Source: Pseudomonadota bacterium
GTDB lineage: Bacteria; Myxococcota_A; Polyangia; Polyangiales; Polyangiaceae
NCBI GenBank assembly: GCA_023398955.1
Contig: JAEWRL010000186.1
Coordinates: 117,744-181,743 of the forward strand
DNA: 64,000 nt
Direction of reading: 5' to 3'
In this document: positions 1-9,241 of the stretch, piece after piece
Position numbering within the stretch: position 1 is the first letter of the stretch
How the letters are laid out: every line of letters starts with the position of its first letter
Notes under the pieces: generated by a model
Told to the model about the DNA's origin: nothing
Seen by the model: the letters and a program-made list of their open reading frames with translations, nothing else
Database searches by the model: none
Program-made: the position numbers and the translations under genes

Positions 1-95
1 GGTGGTCGACGCTGTCAGCCGCCTGATCCGGCAACGCCTAATCGATTCGCGACGGCACCATTCCAATCTCCGCACGACTGCGGGAGGCAACGACG

Positions 96-2522
96 ATGCG
101 CTTTGGTCACTTCGACGACGAGAACAGAGAGTACGTAATCTCGACGCCCAAGACCCCATATCCTTGGATTAACTACCTGGGCAGCGAGGAGTTCTTCTCA
201 CTGATCTCTAACCAGGCCGGTGGGTACTGCTTCTATCGGGATGCGCGCCTACGGCGACTCACGAGGTACCGCTACAACAACGTGCCCTTGGACGCTGGCG
301 GGCGCTACTTCTACATCCGCGAGCAGGATGGGGACTACTGGTGCCCTTCCTACGGCCCCGTGAAGGATGCCCTCGATTCCTACGAGTGTCGCCATGGACT
401 GGGTTACACGCGCATCACGGGAGAGCGCCGTGGACTGAAAGCGGAAGTGCTCTTTCTCGTCCCGCTCGGCTACAACGCCGAAGTCCATCAGGTAACTCTA
501 TCGAACACGGGCACGTCGCCACGCACCGTGAAGCTGTTCAGTTTCATCGAGTTTTGCCTATGGAACGCTCTCGATGACATGACCAACTTCCAGCGCAACT
601 TCAGCACTGGCGAGGTCGAGGTCGTTGGCAGCACGATCTATCATAAGACCGAGTACCGAGAGCGCCGGAATCACTTCGCGTTCTATCACGTCAACTCTGC
701 CGTCGCTGGCTTCGACACCGACAGGGAGACGTTCTTTGGCCTACAGAATGGTATGCACGAGCCAGAGGTGGTGGTCGAGGGCAAGCCACGGAACTCCGTC
801 GCCGCTGGGTGGGCACCGGTAGCCTCGCATTGCCTCGACGTGACCCTGCAGCCCGGGGAATCGAAGGCATTCACGTTCGTTCTCGGCTATGTCGAGAACC
901 CGTTGGATCAGAAATGGGAGGCTCCTGGCATCATCAATAAGAAGCCAGCATTGAAGATGATAGCCGAGCTCGGTAGCCCAGAGCGAGTCGCTGAAGCGAT
1001 GGCCAAGCTTCGCGAGTACTGGTCGTCGATGCTTGAGACCTATACGGTCCAGTCTTCTGACGAGAAGCTCAACCGGATGGTTAACATCTGGAATCCCTAT
1101 CAATGCATGGTCACGTTCAATATGTCCCGAAGCGCTTCGTACTTCGAGACAGGGATTGGACGTGGCATGGGGTTCCGCGACTCGAATCAGGACCTGCTAG
1201 GTTTCGTCCATTTGATCCCGCAGCGCGCGAGAGAGCGCATCATTGACATTGCCAGCACGCAGTTTGCAGATGGCAGCGCATACCACCAGTATCAGCCACT
1301 CACCAAGCGCGGCAATAATGATATTGGCAGTGGGTTCAATGATGACCCGCTATGGCTGATTCTCGGGGTTTCCGCGTACATCAAGGAGACCGGGGACTGG
1401 GCGATCCTTGACGAGCTGGTCCCGTTCGACAACGACGAGAACGACAAGGCTACGCTGCTCGAGCACTGCAAACGGTCCTTCGATCACGTCATCAAAAATC
1501 TCGGTCCTCACGGTTTGCCATTGATCGGGCGAGCGGATTGGAACGACTGTCTGAATCTCAATTGCTTCTCGGAGACGCCGGACGAGCCGTATCAAACGAC
1601 AGCGAATCGCGAGGGGCGCACCGCTGAGTCGGTCTTCATCGCGGGGATGTTCGTCTTCATCGGCCCAGAGTACGCGAAGCTTGCCGCCCAGAAGGGGCAG
1701 TTCGACGAGGCGAAACGAGCGTCCGCGGAGGTCGCGAAGATGGAGCAAACCGTGCTGAAGCACGGTTGGGACGGCGAGTGGTTCCTGCGAGCGTACGACT
1801 ACTTTGGCAACAAGGTCGGAAGCAACGAGTGCAAGGAGGGCAAGATCCTCATTGAGCCGCAGGGGTTCTGTGTGATGGCCGGCATTGGTGTGGATTCCGG
1901 AGAGGCGAAGAAGGCCCTTGACTCGGTGAAGGAACGTCTCGACACGCCTTACGGCATTGTACTGAACAACCCAGCGTACACGACGTATCATGTCGAGCTC
2001 GGGGAGATCTCCTCGTACCCACCGGGTTACAAGGAGAACGCCGGCATTTTCTGCCACAACAATCCTTGGATCATGATCGCGGAAACTGTGATAGGCAGAA
2101 CGGAGCGCGCATTCGAGTACTACAAGAAGATCGCTCCAGCGTATGTCGAGGACATCAGCGATGTGCACCGGACTGAGCCCTACTGCTACTCGCAAATGGT
2201 GGCTGGTAAGGACGCAGTGAAGCCTGGCGAGGCCAAGAACTCTTGGCTCACAGGGACCGCTGCCTGGAACTTCGTTGCGATCTCCCAGTACATGTTGGGG
2301 GTTCGCCCGGAGTTCGAAGGGCTCTACGTTGGGCCGAGAATGAGCCGGGAGGTCCCGGACTTCACGATCACGCGGAAGTGCCGAGGTGCCACCTACATCA
2401 TCAAAGTCAAGAATAGTGGCGGCTGTGCAGCCAAGTTGATGGTTGATGGCAAACCCGTGGCGGGCAACATCGTGCCTTATGCCTCGGCCGGGGCCACTGT
2501 ACACGTGGAGTGCACCGTCTAG
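96..2522 (+). CDS. GH94 glycoside phosphorylase, cellobiose phosphorylase type
   Basis: Predicted cytoplasmic enzyme that splits a beta-glucoside, most likely cellobiose, with phosphate to give glucose 1-phosphate and glucose. The 808 residues match the usual full length of cellobiose phosphorylases. The N-terminal beta-sandwich begins MRFGHFDDENREYVI and the (alpha/alpha)6 barrel follows from about residue 320. The motif ADWNDCLN contains D481, at the place of the general acid Asp of the family. The ATG is preceded by GGGAGG at a good distance. No signal peptide is seen. The neighbour downstream is a sugar-binding-fold sensor phosphatase, which fits a carbohydrate role. Specificity among cellobiose, laminaribiose and chitobiose phosphorylases is inferred from overall motif resemblance, not proven. 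Confidence 0.9.
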   Translation: MRFGHFDDENREYVISTPKTPYPWINYLGSEEFFSLISNQAGGYCFYRDARLRRLTRYRYNNVPLDAGGRYFYIREQDGDYWCPSYGPVKDALDSYECRHGLGYTRITGERRGLKAEVLFLVPLGYNAEVHQVTLSNTGTSPRTVKLFSFIEFCLWNALDDMTNFQRNFSTGEVEVVGSTIYHKTEYRERRNHFAFYHVNSAVAGFDTDRETFFGLQNGMHEPEVVVEGKPRNSVAAGWAPVASHCLDVTLQPGESKAFTFVLGYVENPLDQKWEAPGIINKKPALKMIAELGSPERVAEAMAKLREYWSSMLETYTVQSSDEKLNRMVNIWNPYQCMVTFNMSRSASYFETGIGRGMGFRDSNQDLLGFVHLIPQRARERIIDIASTQFADGSAYHQYQPLTKRGNNDIGSGFNDDPLWLILGVSAYIKETGDWAILDELVPFDNDENDKATLLEHCKRSFDHVIKNLGPHGLPLIGRADWNDCLNLNCFSETPDEPYQTTANREGRTAESVFIAGMFVFIGPEYAKLAAQKGQFDEAKRASAEVAKMEQTVLKHGWDGEWFLRAYDYFGNKVGSNECKEGKILIEPQGFCVMAGIGVDSGEAKKALDSVKERLDTPYGIVLNNPAYTTYHVELGEISSYPPGYKENAGIFCHNNPWIMIAETVIGRTERAFEYYKKIAPAYVEDISDVHRTEPYCYSQMVAGKDAVKPGEAKNSWLTGTAAWNFVAISQYMLGVRPEFEGLYVGPRMSREVPDFTITRKCRGATYIIKVKNSGGCAAKLMVDGKPVAGNIVPYASAGATVHVECTV

Positions 2523-2535
2523 TCGGGGGTAAGCT

Positions 2536-2564
2536 CTCGGCCGCATCGGGTGCGCATGGCCGAG
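2536..2564 (+). terminator. Hairpin just after the phosphorylase gene
   Basis: Inverted repeat CTCGGCC/GGCCGAG with a 15-base loop, 14 bases past the stop codon. No T-tract follows, so it may be only a weak terminator or an RNA-stabilising hairpin. Confidence 0.3.
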
Positions 2565-3006
2565 GGGTCCAGTGCCGGGTAGCGCTCGTTGGAAGCGCTG
2601 CCCGAGCCTGTCGGGTTCTTGAGACGGGTCGCGCCTGCCCAGCCAGCGGGGCTCCAGGGCCGATTCAGACGATTGTCGACCCCCAGGTCCAGCGAGCTTT
2701 GATGCTCCGAAGCCAAGGGGCGTGTGTCCTTGCAGCTGGGGAGTGGGACTGTGATGGGCATCTCGTCGTAAAGTAGCCGGTCGCGTGGTCGTCTTGAGAG
2801 TGTGGTCCTCCCGGCAGGGTAGGGCCGCCGTCCAGGGAGCAGGCGGATGGTGCGACTTGACTCATGGACGGCTCGAGCAGCTGTTCGCGACGTGTCTCGA
2901 GACGGAAACAAATCCAGGTGGAAGCGGAGGCGGAGCTCGACTACGAGGTTGAACGGAGCCAGGTCGGGGCTTCCGCCTGCGGGCGGTTGCCGTTCCCGGA
3001 GGATGC
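2565..3006. other. Intergenic region upstream of the STAS gene
   Basis: About 440 bases with no convincing coding frame; open frames here have no recognisable domain and overlap on both strands. It probably holds the promoter of the STAS-phosphatase pair, but I could not pick out a clear -35/-10 pair. GGAGG at 2998-3002 is the ribosome binding site of the next gene. Confidence 0.4.
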
Positions 3007-3405
3007 ATGAGCCGGCATCTCAACGTAGCCACGGTCAGAAAAGATGGGTTCTCCCTGGAACCCGAGCTGAGGGGTGAGCTGCTCATCGTGCGCTTCCGCG
3101 GAAACGGCGACATGGATGCGGCGCCCACGGTTGGATCCTACTTGAAGCTTCTCCACGCGGAGGCCCAAGCTCAGGGAGTGCGAGAGGTCGTCGTCGACAT
3201 GCACGAGCTCTATTTTATGAACTCAAGCTGCTTCAAGGCCTTCGTGTCTTGGATCGACCAAGTGAACGGACTCGGAGCCAAGGGCTACATGATTCGCATC
3301 CTGTCTGATCCCGAACTGCATTGGCAACGTCGCAGTCTGGAGGCCATGCGCCGGATCGCGCCGGATGTGGTCAGGGTCGAAGCCTATCTCGGAGAGCCGT
3401 CGTGA
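3007..3405 (+). CDS. STAS-domain protein (anti-sigma-factor-antagonist-like)
   Basis: A 132-residue single-domain protein. The pattern of a beta-strand, then VREVVVDMHELYFMNSSCFK, then an amphipathic helix is that of STAS domains. The SS pair in MNSSCFK sits where anti-anti-sigma factors carry the phosphorylatable Ser. Its stop codon overlaps the start of the next gene (GTGA), so the two are translationally coupled, and the next gene ends in a SpoIIE-type phosphatase, the enzyme class that dephosphorylates STAS partners. A GGAGG lies 4 bases before the ATG. No matching anti-sigma kinase is in the window. The role is inferred from the family and the coupling. Confidence 0.8.
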   Translation: MSRHLNVATVRKDGFSLEPELRGELLIVRFRGNGDMDAAPTVGSYLKLLHAEAQAQGVREVVVDMHELYFMNSSCFKAFVSWIDQVNGLGAKGYMIRILSDPELHWQRRSLEAMRRIAPDVVRVEAYLGEPS

Positions 3406-5879
3406 CGCGCCGCGCGCGTACCCTGGGCTTGCTAGTCGACTGGCTGGAAGACGAGTACCAGAACAAAGTGCTTTCTGGCGTAGATGATGCAGCCCGACAG
3501 CGCGGCGCGCAGCTCCTCTGCTTCACCGGTGGAATCCTCGCGTCCCCGTATCGGTTCGGTGAGCGTCGCAACTTCATCTACGACCTCGCGGGGCCCGAAT
3601 CCCTCGACGGAATCATCATCATGTCCGGTACGCTGGGCAACTACATCGGGCCGAAGAAACTGGCGCGATACTGCGAGCGGTATCGCCCGCTCCCGATGAC
3701 GAGCATCGGTGTAGCGTTGGAGGGGATTCCAAGTGTGCTCGTCGACAACGCACGGGGGATGCATGACGCCATCGCCCATTTGGTGCAGGTGCATGGCTAT
3801 CGTAGGATCGCGTTCATACGTGGGCCGGGTGTCAACGAAGAAGCCGAAGCGCGCTACCGCGTCTACCGGAGTGTACTTGCGGAGCACAACCTGCCGTTCA
3901 ATCCAGACCTCGTGACGCTAGGCAACTTCCAAGCGGCCTCGGGGATCGAAGCCGTGCGGATCATGCTGGATGAAAGACGGGTTGCCTTTGATGCCGTCGT
4001 CGCAGCCAACGATTTCATGGCGCTCGGCGCGATGGAAGCGCTTCATGCCCGCGGCATTCGGATTCCGCACGATGTGGCGCTCATCGGATTCGATGACTTG
4101 AAGGAAGGCCGCTTTGCGCCGTCGCCGCTGACGACGGTGCGGCAACCTCTGGAGGAGCAGGGCGCTCTCGCCACTAGGATGGTCCTTGACCAGCTCGACG
4201 GAAAGCCCATCCAGCAGGAGGTAGTGCTTCACACGGAGCTCGTGACGCGCCAATCCTGCGGTTGTTCACCCCATGCGGCAGTCGTTGTTCGCAGCGATGC
4301 CTCCGCCTACACATCGCTGGGCGAGCTGATGTCGCACCGCCGAGAGCGCATTCTCGATGACATGCGGCAGGCCGTGCGAATGTCTGCCACGGAGGTGGAC
4401 CCGCGATCCGCCGATCGCCTGCTCGACGTCTTCATGGAGACGATGGAAACGGCGGATATCAGGGAGTTCCGGAGCGGGGTCGACTCGGTACTCCTCGAGG
4501 TGGCGCCGGCTGGCAACGTCGATGCGTGGCAAGCGGTCATTACGGCCCTTCGTGAGCACTGCCTTCCCGCTCTAGAGCGAGATGCGAAGGCGCGCAATTT
4601 CGCAGAGGAGCTTTGGCACGAGGCACGTGCCCAGGTCGGGAGTATCGCGGAAAGGGCGCAGGCACAGATAAGACTAGACGTCGAGCAATGGTCGAAGGTG
4701 CTGCGCAAGACCGGAGAAGCTCTGTTCACTACGCTGGACGTCGAGTCCGTAATGCGGGCTGTCGCCGACCAGCTTCCGCGGCTGCGCATCCGCAGCGCCT
4801 TCCTTGCGCTGTACGAGGGTGACGCTTCCCCCGACCAGGCTTGTCGTCTCGTGCTGAGCTTCGATGGGGACCGGCGGCAACCACCAACCGAGTCGGTCGT
4901 TTACCCGGCGCGGCAGCTCATTCCTCCGGGGACGCTGCCCGAGCATCGACGGTTCACTTACGTCGTCGAGCCTCTGTTCTTCGAACGCGAACAGTTGGGC
5001 TTCGTCTTCTTCGAGATGGGACCGCGACGCGGGGTAGTGTATGAGACCCTTCGCGATCAGATTGGCAGTGCGCTGAAGGGTGCGCTCTTGGTTAGGCAGG
5101 TGGTGGATGAGACCGCGCGCAGGCAGATGGCCGAGCGCGAGCGTGTCGAGAAGGAGGCGCAGATCGCTGCTCGCATTCAGACGAGCATCCTGCCGCGCGA
5201 CCTGCGCGTCGATGGGCTCGAGCTCGCCGCTACCATGCTGCCTGCTCCGGAGGTCGGGGGAGACTACTACGATGTGCTGCCCACCGGCGACGGATGCTGG
5301 CTGGGGATCGGTGACGTCGCGGGGCACGGCTTGCAGACGGGGCTCGTCATGATGATGATGCAGAGTGTCGTCGCCACGGTGGTGCGGCATTCACCAAGCG
5401 CGGCTCCTCGCGATGTGCTCAGGATACTGAACGGGGTGCTCTTCGAGAATGTGCGACACAGGCTGCACCAGGACGAGCATGCGACCGTGACGCTGATCCG
5501 GTACCAGAGCTCCGGTCGACTTACGTACGCAGGGGCGCACGAAGAAATCCTCGTCTTCAGAGCTGATACGGGGCGCTGCGAAGCCGTTCCCACCCCCGGG
5601 ACCTGGGTTGCCGCTGTGAAGAACATCGACTCTGGAACTATCGACAGTACCCTGCAACTCGGTAGGGGCGACCTTATCCTGCTCTATACGGACGGCGTCA
5701 CCCAGGCTCGCAACGTCGCGCGACAACCATTTGGCTCAGAGCGGTTGCGGGAGCTCTTCGAGTCAGTTGGAAGGGAATCCCCGGTCACAGTTCGAGACCG
5801 CGTGATGGAAGCGGTACGCGAATGGACGGACCAGCAGGAGGATGACGTCACCGTCGTGGTGGCACGTTATACCGGCTAA
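3402..5879 (+). CDS. Sensor phosphatase: LacI-type ligand-binding domain, GAF, SpoIIE/PP2C
   Basis: An 825-residue protein from a GTG start that overlaps the STAS stop codon; an upstream ATG at 3321 would run deep into the STAS gene and is unlikely. Residues about 5-290 form a LacI/GalR effector-binding fold (motifs RRIAFIRGP, VVAANDFMALGAMEAL, VALIGFDDLKEG, ending TRQSCGC) without the DNA-binding helix-turn-helix. A helical linker leads to a GAF-like region at about 431-563. A SpoIIE/PP2C phosphatase follows at about 605-823, with the metal-site motifs VGGDYYDV, GDVAGHG, YTDGVTQA and DDVTVVV. There is no signal peptide or membrane segment, so it should sense a cytoplasmic ligand, plausibly a sugar, and dephosphorylate the STAS partner. 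The ligand and target are inference. Confidence 0.85.
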   Translation: MTRRARTLGLLVDWLEDEYQNKVLSGVDDAARQRGAQLLCFTGGILASPYRFGERRNFIYDLAGPESLDGIIIMSGTLGNYIGPKKLARYCERYRPLPMTSIGVALEGIPSVLVDNARGMHDAIAHLVQVHGYRRIAFIRGPGVNEEAEARYRVYRSVLAEHNLPFNPDLVTLGNFQAASGIEAVRIMLDERRVAFDAVVAANDFMALGAMEALHARGIRIPHDVALIGFDDLKEGRFAPSPLTTVRQPLEEQGALATRMVLDQLDGKPIQQEVVLHTELVTRQSCGCSPHAAVVVRSDASAYTSLGELMSHRRERILDDMRQAVRMSATEVDPRSADRLLDVFMETMETADIREFRSGVDSVLLEVAPAGNVDAWQAVITALREHCLPALERDAKARNFAEELWHEARAQVGSIAERAQAQIRLDVEQWSKVLRKTGEALFTTLDVESVMRAVADQLPRLRIRSAFLALYEGDASPDQACRLVLSFDGDRRQPPTESVVYPARQLIPPGTLPEHRRFTYVVEPLFFEREQLGFVFFEMGPRRGVVYETLRDQIGSALKGALLVRQVVDETARRQMAERERVEKEAQIAARIQTSILPRDLRVDGLELAATMLPAPEVGGDYYDVLPTGDGCWLGIGDVAGHGLQTGLVMMMMQSVVATVVRHSPSAAPRDVLRILNGVLFENVRHRLHQDEHATVTLIRYQSSGRLTYAGAHEEILVFRADTGRCEAVPTPGTWVAAVKNIDSGTIDSTLQLGRGDLILLYTDGVTQARNVARQPFGSERLRELFESVGRESPVTVRDRVMEAVREWTDQQEDDVTVVVARYTG

Positions 5880-5954
5880 TCCTGTCGGACCAGGAGTCCT
5901 CGACGGGCAGCAAGCCCTCCTATACCTCGCCCCGCTGTGCCGGTGCTGATCCGA

Positions 5955-7289
5955 TCAGAATCCCAGCGTCGCTCCAAATTGGAGCGCACCACCGAGCGCG
6001 CTCGAAGGAAACAGCACCTGTACCTTTCCTTCTGCACTGATTCCGAATCCCCGTTCGACCGCGAAGACCACGCCCGGGCCAATGGCGACGAAGTTGAGAC
6101 CAGCTTGGCGCCAGGCGTCGTGAGTTGCGCCCGTCCCATCTTTGACAGGCATCGTCGCATCGACTTCGCCGATGCCTGCGCCCAAGAAGCCGTAAGGCCG
6201 GAATCCGGGGCGCCCGAATGGGTCCGCTCCGAGCCAGTACGCTGCCCTTGCTTCGGCGTGAAACGGCACGAAGTCCTCAGGAGCTCCTCGAATGGCAAAT
6301 CCGGCACGCAGTCCCACTGTTAGATTGGGCATGAGTACGCGATCGAACCCGAGCAGGAACCGAGTCGTCGCCATAACAATGCCGCCCTTGAAGCCGCCGG
6401 TCTCACCGGTAACGGGTTCTCCCGCGACATTGAAGCAGCTGTAATCGTCGCTTGCACATAGGGAACGATCCGCATCTCCCAGCAGGAGGAAGTCCTGCTG
6501 CAGAGCGACGCTGACCCAGTTCTTGGCGCTACCGGCCGGCGTCGAGGACTCGGTGCATTCGTTGTTCACGCAGAGCCTGTCTCCGCTGCACTCGAGGTCC
6601 GATTCGCAGTATGCGCCGCCTCCCGATTTGTCGTCGCACCCGGGAAAGTCAGGCGGACAGACCTCCGCATCGAGGCTCGCGGTCATCTGGGCGTCGGCGT
6701 TGCCGAGCGCGGATGCCTGGTCATTGGGTGACGGCTCCGGCGTGGCGGGCGGCGCGCCCTGCGTCTTCGCGGGCTCCACCGGTGCGGGCTCGGCGGGGAT
6801 GGCAGCCTCTTGCTGAGGTGTCGGCGCCGGCTCTGCTCGAGGCGCAGCGGAACCGGCCGTCGCGCGAGCCTCCTCGAAAGCTTCTACGACCTGCTCCGTC
6901 GCGAGGTCCGGATCGAGCGTCACCGATGGGTCCACCTGGAGCGCTCGGACGAACTCTTGCCTGCCTGCCGCCAGGTCCCCAAGCCCCGCGATGAGTACCA
7001 CACCAAGGTCGCGGTGTACTTTGGCGGCCACGCCTGGCGAACACGCTGCAGCCGGCGCGCACAGCTCGGCGGCTCGCTGGAGCTTCTGCTTGGCGGCCTC
7101 GAAGTTGGTGCCCAGATAGTCTGTAAAAATTGCTTGTTCGGCGAGCTGTTGAACCTCCTGGTCCTTGGGCCCGGCAAATGCGTGCGTCGCGACGCAGAGG
7201 GCTGCGCAGCCCAGAGCCGCACCGCTGAGCCGATGTGCCTGCCATCGAATCTGGATCCGGCGAGCAAAGTCCGTAAGCACTGGAAGCAT
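5955..7289 (-). CDS. Secreted Cys-rich protein with C-terminal outer-membrane beta-barrel
   Basis: A 444-residue protein of unknown role. A signal peptide covers about residues 1-39 (after an Arg-rich n-region, ending THAFA). A helical TPR-like part follows (about 45-130), then a Pro/Ala/Glu-rich linker (about 150-210). A compact Cys-rich segment contains YCESDLECSGDRLCVNNEC, a pattern frequent in myxobacterial surface proteins. The last 170 residues alternate in beta-strand fashion and end with the aromatic F of an outer-membrane barrel. I chose the ATG at 7289 because it starts just before the signal peptide; an upstream in-frame start at 7331 adds only 14 residues. It lies convergent with the sensor phosphatase and divergent from the phosphofructokinase. 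Confidence 0.75.
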   Translation of the reverse strand: MLPVLTDFARRIQIRWQAHRLSGAALGCAALCVATHAFAGPKDQEVQQLAEQAIFTDYLGTNFEAAKQKLQRAAELCAPAAACSPGVAAKVHRDLGVVLIAGLGDLAAGRQEFVRALQVDPSVTLDPDLATEQVVEAFEEARATAGSAAPRAEPAPTPQQEAAIPAEPAPVEPAKTQGAPPATPEPSPNDQASALGNADAQMTASLDAEVCPPDFPGCDDKSGGGAYCESDLECSGDRLCVNNECTESSTPAGSAKNWVSVALQQDFLLLGDADRSLCASDDYSCFNVAGEPVTGETGGFKGGIVMATTRFLLGFDRVLMPNLTVGLRAGFAIRGAPEDFVPFHAEARAAYWLGADPFGRPGFRPYGFLGAGIGEVDATMPVKDGTGATHDAWRQAGLNFVAIGPGVVFAVERGFGISAEGKVQVLFPSSALGGALQFGATLGF

Positions 7290-7503
7290 CAACACGCGCG
7301 AACCATAATCTGTCGGGCGGTGGCCATGCAACTGCGCCGTGACGCATCTCCGGGGACCTCGGGAGCGTCAGCGCACCGGGGCTGCCGTACAGGCACACTA
7401 GAAGTGGTACGGTTGCCCACCGCGGGAGGCGCGAAAGCAAGAGCAGGGGGGCCTTGTCGTTCTGGCTTGGCGTGGGGTGAGAGTCGTCTACGCTGGCCCT
7501 GCC

Positions 7504-8781
7504 ATGACGAAACCCGGCAAGCTGGCCATTCTGGCTGCAGGGGGCCCAGCTCCCGGTATCAATAGCGTGATCGGGGCAGCGACGATACGCGCCTCGATCT
7601 CTGGTGTGGAAGCGGTGGGGCTCGTGGATGGATTCCGCTGGTTGATAGAGGGGGACACCACGAAGGTCGCGAGCCTCTCGATCAAGACCGTGGCCGGGAT
7701 CCAGTTTCGCGGTGGCTCGGTACTCGGCATCTCTCGTGATAGTCCCGCCACGAGCCCGGCGGACCTGGACAGGGTCCTGCACTCCCTCCAGCAGCTTGGC
7801 GTCGATGCTCTCATCACCATCGGTGGCGATGACACGGCGCTCTCCGCGATGCGACTCGCTGAGCACGCCAAGGGACAGCTTCGCATAGTGCATGTGCCAA
7901 AGACGATCGACAACGATCTCGATCTCCCCTACGGCATTCCGACGTTTGGTTTCCAGACCGTGCGCCATGTTGGAGTCGGGATCGTCAAAGATCTTCAGGT
8001 GGACGCGCGCACGACCTCGCGGTGGTACTTCGTCGGCACCATGGGCCGCAAAGCTGGGCACCTCGCTCTTGGTATTGGCAAAGCCGCTGGGGCCACCTTG
8101 ACGGTCATTCCAGAGGAGTTCTCCAGTGCGACCGTGCCCGTGAGCACCATCGTCGATACGCTGGCTGGCGCTATCATCAAGCGTCTGAGCTATGGGCGGA
8201 TGGACGGTGTGGCCATCATCGCCGTCGGACTGGTCGAGCGGCTCGACCCTGCGGAAGTCGCTCGCTTTGCCGCAGTCGACCTGCTCAACCCCGACGGGCT
8301 CCGCACTGCCCAGAACCGGTTTGCCGACTTTCTCCAGGAGGCGGTTGAAGCCCGACTGCTGGAGTTTGGCATTCGGGTCACCATAGTTTCCAAGAACATC
8401 GGGTATGAACTTCGATGCACCGACCCCATCCCGTTCGACATCGAGTACACGCGCGACCTAGGCTACTGCGCGAGCAAGTACCTGCTGGAAGGCGGCAGCA
8501 ATGCGATGATCACCATCCAGCACGGGGCTTTCCACCCGATTCCCTTCCAGGAAATGCTCGATCCGGCGACGGGGCGGACCAGAGTGCGGCTGGTCGACAT
8601 CAACACGGAACACTATCGCATTGCACGCCGCTATATGCTCCGGCTGCGTCGAGATGACTTCGAGGATCCCCACGAGCTCGAGAACTTTGCAAACACCGTA
8701 GGACTGTCAGTGGAAGAGTTCCGAAGGCAGTTCGAATACCTTATCAAGGACGAGCCGCCACCCCTACAGTTCGACCGATAG
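7504..8781 (+). CDS. pfp: 6-phosphofructokinase, probably pyrophosphate-dependent
   Basis: A 425-residue glycolytic enzyme that phosphorylates fructose 6-phosphate. The start AILAAGGPAPGINSVI is the phosphate-donor loop of the PFK fold. The motif is IGGDD at about residues 106-110, with Asp (D110) where ATP-dependent enzymes have Gly, and PKTIDND has Lys (K133) before the catalytic TIDND. In the characterised family this Asp/Lys pair goes with pyrophosphate instead of ATP. Further motifs are GRKAGHLALGIGKAAG and an SKNIGYE-like substrate segment. The ATG at 7504 starts right before the domain; an upstream in-frame ATG at 7477 is possible. The gene is transcribed alone. PFK assignment is firm; donor choice is inferred from two residues. 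Confidence 0.9.
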   Translation: MTKPGKLAILAAGGPAPGINSVIGAATIRASISGVEAVGLVDGFRWLIEGDTTKVASLSIKTVAGIQFRGGSVLGISRDSPATSPADLDRVLHSLQQLGVDALITIGGDDTALSAMRLAEHAKGQLRIVHVPKTIDNDLDLPYGIPTFGFQTVRHVGVGIVKDLQVDARTTSRWYFVGTMGRKAGHLALGIGKAAGATLTVIPEEFSSATVPVSTIVDTLAGAIIKRLSYGRMDGVAIIAVGLVERLDPAEVARFAAVDLLNPDGLRTAQNRFADFLQEAVEARLLEFGIRVTIVSKNIGYELRCTDPIPFDIEYTRDLGYCASKYLLEGGSNAMITIQHGAFHPIPFQEMLDPATGRTRVRLVDINTEHYRIARRYMLRLRRDDFEDPHELENFANTVGLSVEEFRRQFEYLIKDEPPPLQFDR

Positions 8782-8857
8782 TCAACGCACGCATTGATGC
8801 GGTGCATGCCCCGCGTTGTGCCGTGGGTTGCGCGCTTCGATGCGTGCCCTGTGATAT

Positions 8858-9241
8858 CTACTCGAGTTCCAGCGCGGTGTCGGCGGGAAGCTCCTTGACG
8901 GCGGTTACCAGCATCGCCGGTTCCGCTTCCCAGCGTACCTCGAAGCGAAACTCCACTTTGTCTCCGGTCTGCAGGGACGCGACGTCCACGCTTGGAGCGA
9001 GCTCAAAGGGCATGGCCATCGCTGGCATGCCTACCTTCTTGCCCGTCTGGTCGATGAACCCGGGGATGCTCTCGTGCCGAATGGTGACCGAACGACTCTC
9101 CGCAGCCGCTGCGAGCCGCTGGACCTCGCCCCTCACGACGTACACCTGGTCCGCCGCAGGTCGCGGTGGCTTCTCTGAATCGTCGCATCCAGACAACGCC
9201 AACAGCGACGCAAGTACGAGGTATCTCCGCGAACGGGTCAT
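8858..9241 (-). CDS. CusF-like copper-binding lipoprotein
   Basis: A 127-residue predicted lipoprotein: Arg-rich n-region, hydrophobic core, and lipobox LSGC with C19. The mature part resembles the copper-binding CusF/YdeI-type beta-barrel family (PF11604): a VVRGEVQRL strand, HESIPGFI, MPAMAMPF where the family has its Met-rich copper site, and TGDKVEFRFEV near the end. It would bind Cu or Ag in the periplasm. No efflux pump (CusCBA) or copper sensor is next to it. The start at 9241 gives a clean lipoprotein signal; a start at 9277 is possible. Confidence 0.75.
   Translation of the reverse strand: MTRSRRYLVLASLLALSGCDDSEKPPRPAADQVYVVRGEVQRLAAAAESRSVTIRHESIPGFIDQTGKKVGMPAMAMPFELAPSVDVASLQTGDKVEFRFEVRWEAEPAMLVTAVKELPADTALELE

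Noticed and set aside
1..95. C-terminal end of an upstream gene
   Set aside because: Short open frames exist, but none long enough to recognise; only the GGGAGG ribosome site is clear.
1350..2546. 398-codon minus-strand frame opposite the GH94 gene
   Set aside because: Arg/Leu/Val-rich shadow of a real gene with firm family motifs on the other strand.
3321..3401. Longer start (ATG 3321) for the sensor phosphatase
   Set aside because: It would overlap 85 bases of the STAS gene; the GTG that overlaps the stop codon is the usual coupled start.
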